NCBI GenBank assembly: GCA_037039685.1
Contig: JAWNGF010000001.1
Coordinates: 2,480,001 to 2,544,000 of the forward strand
Direction: 5' to 3'
Length of the DNA stretch: 64,000 nt
Source of the DNA: Ceratobasidium sp. AG-K
Taxonomy: Eukaryota; Basidiomycota; Agaricomycetes; Cantharellales; Ceratobasidiaceae
The notes under the pieces were generated by a model that did no database searches, was not told the DNA's origin, and saw nothing but the letters and a program-made list of their open reading frames with translations. How positions within the stretch are numbered: the first letter of the stretch is position 1; each line of letters starts with the position of its first letter. Below, piece by piece: positions 10,606 through 20,766 of the stretch. The position numbers and the translations under genes are program-made.

Positions 10606-13221
10606 TATCGAGTATCCAGGTGTATTCTTCGACATTACCTGGTGTTGGTGAATTATGCAAATACAACACGTTTTGTTCGCCGCTCCGTAGATGGCGCCGA
10701 TTGTATCAAACTGCCCGTCACTTTGCGATCGTTTGAAGGTGTCTCTCCCCTTGGGTCTACCGATACCATCTGAGTTGAATCATGCTGAGGTTTCGAAGAT
10801 TGGCGAGCTTTTTTACGCGTTGAACGCCTTTCCTTTTCACTTTGCATAACAGCAATTTTGGCCTCATCCTAAATTGGCAGGCACCAATGAGTCTCTCGGC
10901 CGCTCAACGAGTAATGGATGTATTACTAGTCTGCGTGACCTCTTCTTTTTGGGGATATTTGATTGTCCAACCTGCAAAAACTTCTTGAGACCACATAATC
11001 GACTATAGTGTGTTGGCATGGTTGTCCTTACCAAACTTTTCGAATGGGATTTTGTCCGAGTCTTCTCGCTTTGTTCAATTGCCTGCGCCGCCAACAACAT
11101 CGCTGTGTCCTGTTGGTGTCTCTGTCAGATATATAAGCGCTAGGAACAGTCATTCGCCTTGCTTTCTTTTCAACGAACTTCTTCCCCATACTAATGGCTG
11201 GTGGTTGGATTCATGTTATCAGAGTTTGTAACTTTGCTACAGGTAACGTCTGACATAGCACGTGATGTTACGTCCTAAGGAGCCACGAACATGATCATGG
11301 TGATCGGCACTTCACGTGTACAATTATACGGGTGTACACAAAGATTGGATGCCCATCTCAATCGAGCTAGAGGAACGTTTATTTATGGTATTACTGGTTC
11401 CGGGGCTTGTGCCATCGTCAACTAAACGGTTTTGCCAGGTCATTCGCTCCTGTTGATATATGTGCGTTGCGTAATCAAAAGGTAACCGGAGAGCCCTGTA
11501 TTCGTATAATCGTTTATATTTCTAGGTATGTTCGTAGGTGCTAGCTATAGGCCTCTAACGAGTATAACATTCTAAAAAATATGACGGCCGCAGGAAAGGG
11601 AGTCCTCTGCTCGTCTCGATGCGAGATGGCCGCATATAGTAAATTTATGTGTTTGCTGTGGATTTACATAATGTGACAACGCTTAGTTTGATAGCTCCGA
11701 CCCATTGTACCGCGCCCGCGAACAGAGCCTACCCCCAAGTAAATCGGCCGGGGTCGGGGTTCCCCATGCCTGGGATCTATGGTAGGGATCACCAGAGGAT
11801 ATTAGAAGAGAGGCGCTCATTCAAGGATGGGTCGCCCACTATTTGTGCGTATTATTGCGTTCGTAAACAGTTCACGCGGAGTGTGTATACTAATAAGGTG
11901 ATGTACCCCTTCTCGTCAAGTTCGCTATTAAAGAATACCGCTCGATGAGTTCTAGTACATCGTCTGTAAATTATATGCTCAGGTGACCTCCGAACGCTTA
12001 CTGAGGGAATATCCCCACAATACTCTTGTTGCTATACTCCGGCATGGTACGGTATCCTCGGCTCATGGTTACCATTCCCCGTCATTGCGATCGACCCTAT
12101 ATAATTAGTTTCGCGCCGCCTAGGTTTACTATGCTATGTCGTTTATAGTAAGTCGGCCAGCACTTGAGACCCAATACGGGCTCGAATTAGTCTATCGGCT
12201 CGGATAACGGACTCTAGCGCATTCAGAGCGATATGAGGAGTCCATCAGCACTGAACCTAGCACGCCTCCGGCTTCTACTGTGGAAACCATGTCGTCGTAC
12301 GAGTCATGGGGCCAGCTAGTGCCTGTAATTCGGGTTTTCGACGCCGAAGTCTCCGGCCCGCTGGGGATGATACTCTGGACCAAGCCATTACTTTTAGAAT
12401 TCGTTACTCGCCGCGCCTCCCAGTGGATTTGCTGCTCGCTACCATACTATTCACTAGGGCCCTACCGCACTAGAAGTTCATCAATGTATGCTCCGATTCG
12501 GTATCAGTACTTCGGTCAGAAAGGTAGCTGTGTGGCTCGGGGATGCGATCATCTCGACGAGGGCAAAACTTTCCTTACTCTTGAAGTATAAATTCAAGTC
12601 GTCACGGCCACGTCGAGCCAGCAGTCCCTCCACTCGTAGCTATTCCAGGAACCTATCTTCCCTACTCGTTTTTATTATTGAGATGGTAAGCAAGAAACCT
12701 GTGTCTGATGCAATCCACCTGGTTCGAGCCTCTCGCTTCAGTGTCGCATGCGTATTCTCTTCACTCGTTATTCGTGTGGCCATAACTTGCAAGAGTTTGC
12801 CTATGATCAGCAAGTGAGTAGGCCTGTAGTCGAGAGGGGCATTACTGAATTGAATTCAGGTTGATTGCGAACAGGCCAATTGCCGGGTTTCAGTCAGCCA
12901 TATGCTAGAGCCTCACGAGTGTTCGAGTACATGCGCACAATGGTAAGTCTCTTACTCTCTCACTTGACAGGTCGTCGCGAATGAAGGCTGAGAGATTGAT
13001 CTAGGCGTCGCCAACCTGAGACATTCTTCCCATGGTATGTATACCCATTGTACAAGTATCGATCGAATTTGACGTGGCCAAACAGGACAAAGAGCGGCCC
13101 CTGTCCAAGTTGCCTGGAGGCGCATCATTGATACATTTGTTGGAACTAGTTTCTATACTCTACGTTGCTGTGAAGTGTTTTCTATACATAATGTTATTAC
13201 AAAAGTCTTCATTCACCGAAA
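10606..13221. other. Gene-poor stretch of about 2.6 kb
   Basis: Apart from one candidate small gene at 10653-11100, this region holds only short open frames with no recognisable product. Roughly 11,240-13,200 looks non-coding on both strands. No terminal repeats, polymerase or integrase fragments recognised. Confidence 0.55.
10653..11100 (-). CDS. Possible small basic protein, unknown function
   Basis: Three open segments join in phase 0 at consensus splice sites: MLLAAQAIEQSEKTRTKS..., then VGQSNIPKKKRSRRL, then DEAKIAVMQSEKERRSTRKK... to a stop at 10653. The donors are gtaagg and gtaata, the acceptors are tttgcag and atttag, and the product would be about 115 residues, strongly basic with Lys/Arg clusters that could be nuclear signals. 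A further 5' exon is possible, because the frame could splice at an acceptor near 11,130. I do not recognise a family. The coherent splicing is the main support. Confidence 0.35.
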
Positions 13222-14542
13222 CTAAGTACTACTCGTCTGTTCACGTATTGATTGGGAAGATGCTGGTGTGCTGGCCGGCGGCCACTGCACCGAGGCTAGA
13301 GTAGGTGGGACGAGCTTGCCAACAAAACGTATGGTCAGGTTTTTCTATGACGGTGCGGACGTTAGAAATACCTGCTGAAATGGGATAGGGCTTTGTATTC
13401 GCTCGTTAGGTTCTGAGGTTTTATAGAAGTGAAGCATAATAAATATACAATCTGTCAACGGAAACAATTCAGTCAACAAGTTGGAACGAACCAGGGCAAC
13501 GTACCGGAGGTTTGCTGAATGTCGGACACATTCAAAGAGAACTTTTCAAGCCAGTGAAGCATAGATGGGTCCGTACTAAGATAACGATCAAAAGGTGAAG
13601 GAAAATCTGTCCATTCTGGAGTTGCGGATAGGCTTGGACACGAAACCAGTGAAATCATGAAACATGATGCCGCAATTACCCTTGCATTAAAAAATAAACA
13701 AACTGGAATACGAAGACTGGTTCGCAGTCAGGGCAAACCGCTTCAGGATGGGTGCGAAACCTACGTGTCGTGTGCGATTCCCCAAGCATTCAGCACGATC
13801 GTGTCCAGCGCTTGCTTATCCTCCGGATTCGCATTTGTGGGAAAGGGGATATCGAGCGCATTGAGAAGGTCGTGTTGTCCTGTACCTAGGTCGGTAGGGT
13901 TGAACGCGGTCGCTAAACAGGCATGGGGTGATTCCACAACGAGATCGAAGCAGAGAGAATCCAAGAGTGTTTCCTCGTAAACCAGTATGTTTTCTGTCCA
14001 TTTTCTGTGTTCCTGGAAAGCACGACATAAGAACTTGATTGTTTAAAGAATAAGAGGGTTTACTTTTGAGTTTTCTATGGACTGAATGTCGGCATCGGGT
14101 TTGAGCGTTGGGTTTGTCTTGAATATCACAGTCGTTGCTACGTCCTTGAGCTTCCGACCACATTCCTCTACTTTGGTGGCAAGGAAAATGCATGTCGCTG
14201 CAATGTCCTACGACATAATCAGTACTGAAGCGCTGGAGGACGAACCGTGAAATTCACTCGGTAGTTGTAATCTCGAATGGAATTTCGCATGTAGAACCTA
14301 TGAAAGTAAGAGGCCGCGGCTACGAACGCATTGACGGGCCTGAATTGGAACAAGTGTCTGAGGATGGACTATGCGCAAAACAGGGTTTGAACTTACAATC
14401 GAAGTTGGCCCGCTACTCGGAGCAGAAGCTCTACACCTTTCTGGCGTGCCGTCAGCTCCTCGTCTAAAGAGCAACCATGGAGCGTCGAGGGGGTCTTCAA
14501 CATATCAATTGGCGAAAAGTACCACTGCTGCAGTCCAGCCAT
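13222..14542 (-). CDS. Cyclin of the transcriptional CDK type (Pch1/Ctk2/cyclin K-T-like)
   Basis: Likely partner of a kinase that phosphorylates the RNA polymerase II C-terminal domain. The start at 14542 gives MAGLQQWYFSPIDMLKTPS, and RQKGVELLLRVAGQL follows. The next exon holds FVAAASYFHRFYMRNSIRDYNY, then DIAATCIFLATKVEECGRKL, the cyclin box with its conserved Lys and Glu. ENILVYEETLLDSLCFDLVVE is the family's end of the first fold, and VIAASCFMISLVSCPSL plus FSLNVSDIQQTS belong to the second. Several short introns are needed. The 3' end is less certain: a last exon running to TAG at 13222 gives a Pro/Ser tail, while reading through the last donor stops earlier, near 13,350. Assignment to the Ctk2/Pch1 rather than the cyclin C branch is inferred. 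Confidence 0.8.
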
Positions 14543-14741
14543 ACTAAAAATAGGAGTGATTGGAAGGTGGAGGTGGTGGAGGTTGAGTTCAACAACGCAG
14601 GTGCCACAGCTCCAAATAACGATTACATAACATTCCAATAGCAAGGTCTAAAGTTACAGATATGCAGAGCCTATAGCAATCAAGTCGGGAAAAGGTGTAA
14701 CTAAATGGGGGTGCGTTGCACCAGCTACAGAGGATCACGCT

Positions 14742-15829
14742 CTAGGTAGTCTTCGCCTTCGCCCGCTGCGCCCGTTTGGGTTTGCCTCCTTGTTTGGGCG
14801 CTGTTTCAGCCTTGGTACGACGTTTTGCGGGAAATTCGCCATCCTCTTCCTCATCAGCGGGCGCGGCGCGCTTGCGACTAGTAGTCTTCTTGGGTCGAGA
14901 TGAAGAGGCATATTTCTCTGCCAAACTGTCGAGGAAACCATCCATCTTTTTGGCCTTGGATTGGATAAGGGCCTGTAGGGCAGAGTTATCATCGTCCGCC
15001 TTGCCATCTGCTTGCGATTGCCCTTTGCCCTTGCCCCTTCGTTTCCCCACCTTCCCGTTCCCATAGAACTCGTCCCAGACACCCAGCTCGCGCGCGGCCT
15101 CCTCTGCCTCTTTGGCTTCCTTTTCCCCACGTTTGCGTCGTGCGCTTTGAGCCTTCTTGTTCTTGAGGTCAGTCGTCCAGGAATCGAATGCCTGTACTTG
15201 GCCGCTCTCGATCATTCCATTGATCAATCCCACGAATCGAGCTTCGTCTTCATATGTTGAGTGGGGAATTTCGGCCATAATATGTTCGATCGACCCGTTT
15301 CCAGCAAGGTATGCGGCTCGCAAATCCGAACATTCCTCTTCCGACCCTGTAGTTTAACCTTTGGTGTGAGTTTAATTCCCACATGCTAGCGTGGGTGGCT
15401 TGGGAGATGCTATGGGAACGCCACGAGGACATACACACCTTGATACGCCCGTCGCATCTCATCCAATCGCTCCCGGGTGACAGTGTCGAACATTTCTTCA
15501 AAGTACCGTTCCCAGGCATCCTCGCCATCTGCAATATCGATAATGCTCGACTCGGAGGTAGACCCAGTTGCGTCATATCGCTTTTTTCGCGATTCATCAC
15601 CCAGAACCGCGTAAGCAAAGCCAATTTGTTGGAACTTCGTCGATGCAGAAGACTTGTCTTCTTCAGTTGCGGTGGTATGTTTATCGGGGTGGTACTTCAG
15701 AGCAAGTTTACGGTAGGCACTCTTGATTTCGTCATTGGTCGCGGCCGATGTAATACCCAGAACTGAGTAAAGGTCAACTGAGCCATCAGAATCTGGAAAG
15801 AACAGAGCGGCAGGGTCGGTAGCGTCCAT
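14742..15829 (-). CDS. DNAJC9: J-domain protein, DNAJC9 type
   Basis: DNAJC9-type J proteins couple Hsp70 to nuclear histone handling. The J domain lies at residues ~19-85: DLYSVLGITSAATNDEIKSA, then YRKLALKYHPDK with the HPD tripeptide, then FAYAVLGDESRKKRYDATGS. After an intron at 15438-15347 comes the family helical region (GSEEECSDLRAAYLAGNGSI and DEARFVGLINGMIESG). A long Lys/Arg-rich coiled-coil and nuclear-signal tail follows (KKTTSRKRAAP, KRRTKAE). The start ATG at 15829 precedes an acidic lead, and the stop is at 14742. A CACGTGA element lies about 60 nt upstream (15888-15894). Appears intact. Confidence 0.85.
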
Positions 15830-15887
15830 AGCAGCGATCGTTGTGGAGGGGGAGGGTTGATCTGGGAATAAACAAACGCGCGAACCC

Positions 15888-15894
15888 CACGTGA
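15888..15894 (-). promoter_or_regulatory. CACGTGA (E-box-like) element upstream of the J-protein gene
   Basis: CACGTGA on the plus strand, 59 nt upstream of the start codon at 15829. The same word lies upstream of four other minus-strand genes here. It is the core bound by fungal bHLH factors of the Cbf1 type; the factor is inferred. Confidence 0.4.
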
Positions 15895-16010
15895 CACCAA
15901 GCGCTCATAGTGTGATTCATTCTTCTAGCCGTGATATTTACAAAATAGGTATATATCTATGTTACATCCATGACAACAGATTTGATTCCCCAGAACTTCT
16001 AATAAGAATA

Positions 16011-18485
16011 TTAACGAGTAGCAGCAGCAGCTGTATCTACCTCTCTTTGTTGTCTCCAATGATTGCCCCATCTTCTGACGGCAAGTAGCTGGGTTGATCA
16101 GTCGATTAGCATTCTGCTATTCCACGCATCCGATCAAATGAGATGTACTCACGTTGAGCGACATCAGGCACACTAGAGCAGCCATAATAGTAAAATACCA
16201 TCCTTGGCCGATATTATCTATCAAATGAGGGGTTAGAACTTGGAATATGAGAAGATGTGTAGTGGGTACTCACTGATGGCAGGGGCAGCTAACTGAGCAA
16301 CGGAGATAGATTAAAATCAGCAATCCAATGTAACGGTGCAATGGCGTATCAAACTTACTGCGGCAGACAGTGCGGCTGCTACATTCCGGCACAAATTAAA
16401 GCAGGCAACGACCGAAGCGCTCTGGCCGGGTATCACATCGGCAAAGTATGCCATAGTCTATCCCGCACATGTGCCTGATCAGCACTCGCTCGGTATTGCA
16501 CTATGATAGCAACTTACCGTTCCAGTACCCAACATGAACCCCAGCCCGAAAATGAAGCTTCCCACGAGTGGGATCATCCACCTTTGATGAGTATGGAGGG
16601 TCCACCCGAAGATCACTGAGCCCAGGTTTGGTCAACGCGGGAGTCGAAAAGTATGGTACAGTGTGACTTACGTAGCCCAATGGGCATAAACGGAACGCCG
16701 CACCAGGCGCTGTCAAGACGAGATTCGGGTACAAATCTATCACCGTCGCGGGCTCGGGCTTTCCTGTATGCGTAGTCCGAAAGATAGCCACCGCTGACGG
16801 AGCCAATTATATAACCGCAACAGGGAGGAATATACGCCAGAGCGATTTTCATGCTGTTAAACTGAAGCCAATATGGTCAGTCTAGTCACCCTGGTCATGT
16901 TGCTGGTACAATACATGCCTTGTACGGAGGATCTATATTGGGCGTGGGTGTCAAAACTAGCGCATACATCCGCGTGTGATCCATACCTTCGAAAGAAAAT
17001 GGAATAGCCGTACTGATAGCATATAGGCAAGCGAAACATGTGGCGCCATAGTAAACGGTAAGTCCCACCGGTAGGAATCGTACATATAGAACCTGTGAAA
17101 CCCAGTTGAGAGGTCGACAAGTTCAAGGGTGAAGCAGCACGTACGGTACGGAAGGGGCGAAGTACGAAGAGGTTGAGCAAAGATCTTAGCGTCTGTGATA
17201 CGGACTGCTTCGGAGCCTCGACTTGTGTTTGTTCTGGAGGGGCGGTCAACGTGGCTGCTTGTCTGGCCTTTAACATGACCGAAGTTTCGGGCAGGAAGAG
17301 CACACTAAGGAGCCGTCAGTGGGTATGTAAATTTAGAACTAGATCACTAACATCAACATTTCAATAACTCCGCCAAATATGACGTTAAACCTTTAGTCCA
17401 CTGCACTCAGCGCGGCACTAGCTGTCCGGGTGTATGACATACCACATAGTGGACCTCCAGGATTCGGTCCACGTAATCAGAGCACCAGAGACAAGGGGCG
17501 ACAGGAGCGGGCCAGCGATGGGCCCCAAATACCACCTATAAGGAAAGACGTGAGAGGTTGCAAGCAAGTCACTACGGGACTAACCATCCTGTTGCCCGAC
17601 CACGTTCAGCGGGAACATAAATGTCCGCAATAATTCCCAGGCCAACACTACGAAGCTCGTAAGTAAAGGCTCTCCAGTGCAAGTTGTGTATAAACCTTTG
17701 TGCACAGCTGGCCCCCGCTGCTTGGATGAAACGGAATGATAGGAGCATGCCAACGTTAGTTGACACTGCGCAGAGTACAGACGCCAACATAAAAATCAAA
17801 AACCCCGAGAGGTAAATAGGTCGGCGACCATATCTGAGAATACATATGAGATTTGACCTCGACGACAGTACAAACGACCATACCTTTCTGACAAGAAGGC
17901 ATACCAAAGGGGTGCAATACCAGTGGCACATAAAAACAGAGTTGCTGAGAGAACGTGAGCGCACGTAGGGTAGCAAGCTAAACATAGGCTTACTGGTCAG
18001 TGCAACGACAACATCTGGTATATTCCAGTCTCGTTGCAGGTCGGGGAACGCGGGTTGAAGTGCGTTAGAGGCGAAGCTAAACCACCTCGAGCGATTAACA
18101 TGCGGTTACGTAATCAGATAGAATCGCCAACATACGGGCCTGCAAATGAGGCTAGCGCAACCACAAATACAATTCCAGCCTTGTCGCGCCGACGGTAGGT
18201 CTTCGGATCTTGTAAATTAGGTAAGATTGTCCATTTGTCGACAGGCCGCTGAACAAGGGCAAGTTGACGATGCCGGGCAGTACTAGCTTTGGAGATGGCA
18301 CTCCGAGCTTCGTCCTTGGGGTTCGCCTGTTTGGAGTCCAACGCCAGCAATGAACTTTCTACGACATGTAGGGAACCTGGGCCTTTCTCGGGCCTGCTAA
18401 GAGCACTTTCCAGGTCGAGTTGAAGAGCTGCCGACGGGGCAGGGCGTGGGTCGAGCGAGGGCGGAGAGGGAGAAGAGGCTGTCAT
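16011..18485 (-). CDS. Major facilitator superfamily transporter (DHA1-like)
   Basis: A membrane transporter of the drug:H+ antiporter-like branch; the substrate cannot be told. The cytoplasmic N-terminus (from ATG 18485) is ~95 residues and Ser/Pro-rich. It leads to TYRRRDKAGIVFVVALASFA, the first membrane helix. The exon with AFPDLQRDWNIPDVVVALT and the following ones give FLCATGIAPLWYAFLSERYG, which matches the G-x3-D/E-RxGRR loop motif (SERYGRRPIYLSGF). Next come LLSFRFIQAAGASCA and GIIADIYVPAERGRATG. The second half is recognisable from PETSVMLKARQ, PPCCGYIIGSVSGGYLSDYA and FIFGLGFMLGTG. About 12 helices across many short introns. The last exon ends DTAAAATR with TAA at 16011-16013. I could not check every junction. 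Confidence 0.8.
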
Positions 18486-18975
18486 GATGGCGCAGGGGCA
18501 TTCTCGATGGCGTAGGGGAGAAAGAGGGAACAATATACATGGAGAAAGAGGTGTCCACCGGGTGTTCCTTCGAGCGCCAGAATGGATGCCGGTTTTCGGC
18601 AGGCCTGCCGGCCGGCCCCAACGGCATCTGTTCGATTTCAACACGTGAACCAGTCCAATCGGCGCGAATGCTTGCAACTGAGAACACCGCTCCTTCCTTG
18701 GCAATTATTACCGCACTACATTCGTTGGTGACCGTAAGCCGCCCTATTAACCCGGTCCAAGGATTGGCTTTTCCCAGTTGTGTCATCCGCAGTCGGAATC
18801 GATTCAGGTGTTACCGATATCTGACCAGTCCTCGGCAAAGGCTATTTCTAGGTTGGATGACACGAAGGAGACAATTCGCTTGGAATGTGCCAAGTCCTCA
18901 ATAAGCGCCTAGCGCTTCTCTGATATCCACAGCACTCGACAACCGCCGCTTCATGATTTAATTTTGTTTCATATA
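18486..18975. promoter_or_regulatory. Divergent promoter region, MFS transporter / Ptc7-like phosphatase
   Basis: 490 nt between divergent start codons. A CACGTGA element is at 18642-18648, 157 nt upstream of the transporter start. No other gene is supported here. Confidence 0.45.
18642..18648 (-). promoter_or_regulatory. CACGTGA element upstream of the MFS transporter
   Basis: CACGTGA on the plus strand, 157 nt upstream of the transporter start. Confidence 0.35.
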
Positions 18976-20640
18976 ATGCTTCTGGCACGAATTAAGCGTA
19001 ATCACTTTGCGAAGCGTCTCTCTTTCGCCCCATCCTTGGTTGCGACTCGCCAGCCCCTATTTTCCTTGACCCTCTCCCGGGCAAACCACGCGACACCTCC
19101 AAGACCGTACAAGATTGAGATTGGGGTCTCATTCGCTGGTAAACCGCCACTCGACGCAGCGCAACTACCCAAGAAGAAAACGGTTGCTTTTTCGCGCGAT
19201 CACCCTATCGCGGTGTGGCGGAACTCACAATTGCAATGGAAGGGCAAGAAATTGCGATCGACAAGCGCGGGGGAAGACTTTTTCTACGTTGCTCAGGTGA
19301 GGTTCTACTAGTTAAACGTCGTTCCCCAGTGCATTAATACTCGAGGTCGAGGAATTAGACTATGAACAACTCAGTAGGTACGCGTTCATAACGCTAACTG
19401 TGTGAAATAACAAACGGTCTAGGGAGTTTCCCTTGGAATATCTGACGGAGTCGGCGGGTGGAGCGATGATGGTGTGTTATTTATTTTAGGCGTTTTGTTA
19501 CTACGTTTGACAGACAATCTAGGAGTGGATCCATCGTTATTCTCGCAAGCATTGATGTACTATTCATCCAAACATGCCGCTGCATCCTGGGTAGGAGAAC
19601 CCGATTTTGACCCGATTGAAGGAACATCTATACGAGGAGGGGATGACAAGACGCTGACTCCGGTGGACATTATGTCATTGGCGTACGACGACGTATTGAA
19701 TGAACCATCTGTCGAATGCGGTGAGAACCCTCTTGGCCCGGCATGCGCTTCTATATAACTCTGTCACCGCCCACAGGGTCAAGCACGGCGTGTATCGTGA
19801 ACATCGACGCTCAGTCCGGCAAGCTTTCGGCAGCCAAGTGAAGATACCCGTCTAGCCCCTTTTGATTGCGCAGTCTAACTCACTTGCTTCGGCCTAGCCT
19901 GGGAGACTCGAGCTTCTCGATTCTACGTTCGTCCTCCATTTTCCATGAGCAAAAACCCCAGACGCATTACTTTAATTGTCCAAGGCAAGCACCCGTGCTA
20001 CATTCTGACACGGTATTTGACTTGGGTCTCGCCACAGACAATTGACCAAGCTACTTCCTACTCACCGGCCGCACCTCCGAATAACGGACCGGCCCGAACA
20101 CGCTGATATATTTTCAGCCCAGCTACGGCACGAAGACCTTGTGATATTATCGGTACGGTCATAATTTTTCTATCTCTTGACTCCGATCACGCGTCGATCC
20201 TTTCCTCCTCACGATATAGACAGATGGCCTAGGCGATAACGTACACCCTGGCGAGGTGCTAGGGCTTGCTTCTTTTGTGCGCCGACGAACGGCAGATCAG
20301 CCTGGCGCAAATTTCGCGCAAAACTTTGCAGATAAACTTGCAGAATATGCCGTAGCATGTATGCACTCTTACGACAAGATTTCGCCATTCGAGCGTGAGA
20401 GTATATCATGTTAACTTCGTCGAATGTAGGCTAATTTTAGATGTAGTGGCCGCTCGACAAGAGGGGTTTGAGCATATTGGTGGGGTGAGTGATATCCATA
20501 TTTCTGTAAGCTATGCGAACTAAAATTGTGTATTTCTAGAAAATCGACGAGTAAGTCTCTCCCTGAATGCATACATGCAGTGCTAACACCAACCTTAAAG
20601 CGTAACTATTGTGACGGCTCATATCACTGAGACCATTTAG
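18976..20640 (+). CDS. PTC7: Mitochondrial PP2C-type protein phosphatase, Ptc7/PPTC7 family
   Basis: PPTC7/Ptc7 is a Mg/Mn-dependent Ser/Thr phosphatase of mitochondria; in yeast it acts on coenzyme Q biosynthesis. The start (MLLARIKRNHFAKRLSFAPS) is a basic, Ser-rich presequence; an ATG four codons earlier at 18964 is an alternative. AGEDFFYVAQ and GVSLGISDGVGGW hold the metal-binding Asp and Gly. DPSLFSQALMYYS, GSSTACIVNID, AANLGDSSFSILR and STDGLGDNV are the remaining PP2C motifs in order. The C-terminus is DDVTIVTAHITETI, stop TAG 20638-20640. About nine introns; the one at 19985-20037 must use a GC donor to join NCPR to QLTK. Appears complete. Confidence 0.85.
19985..20037 (+). other. 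GC-AG intron in the Ptc7-like gene
   Basis: The donor reads AG|gcaagc and the acceptor cacag. Splicing here gives the conserved NCPRQLTK run; no GT in the neighbourhood gives an in-frame family match. Confidence 0.65.
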
Positions 20641-20766
20641 ATCATATAATACCACTGGCTCTGAATCTCCATGTCGTAATCCAATGGTACTCATACTTGA
20701 ATTTTATTGTCTCAACACGCCTACTTTCATTGCCAAGCCACATTCATATTGCTAGTTCAACGCATC

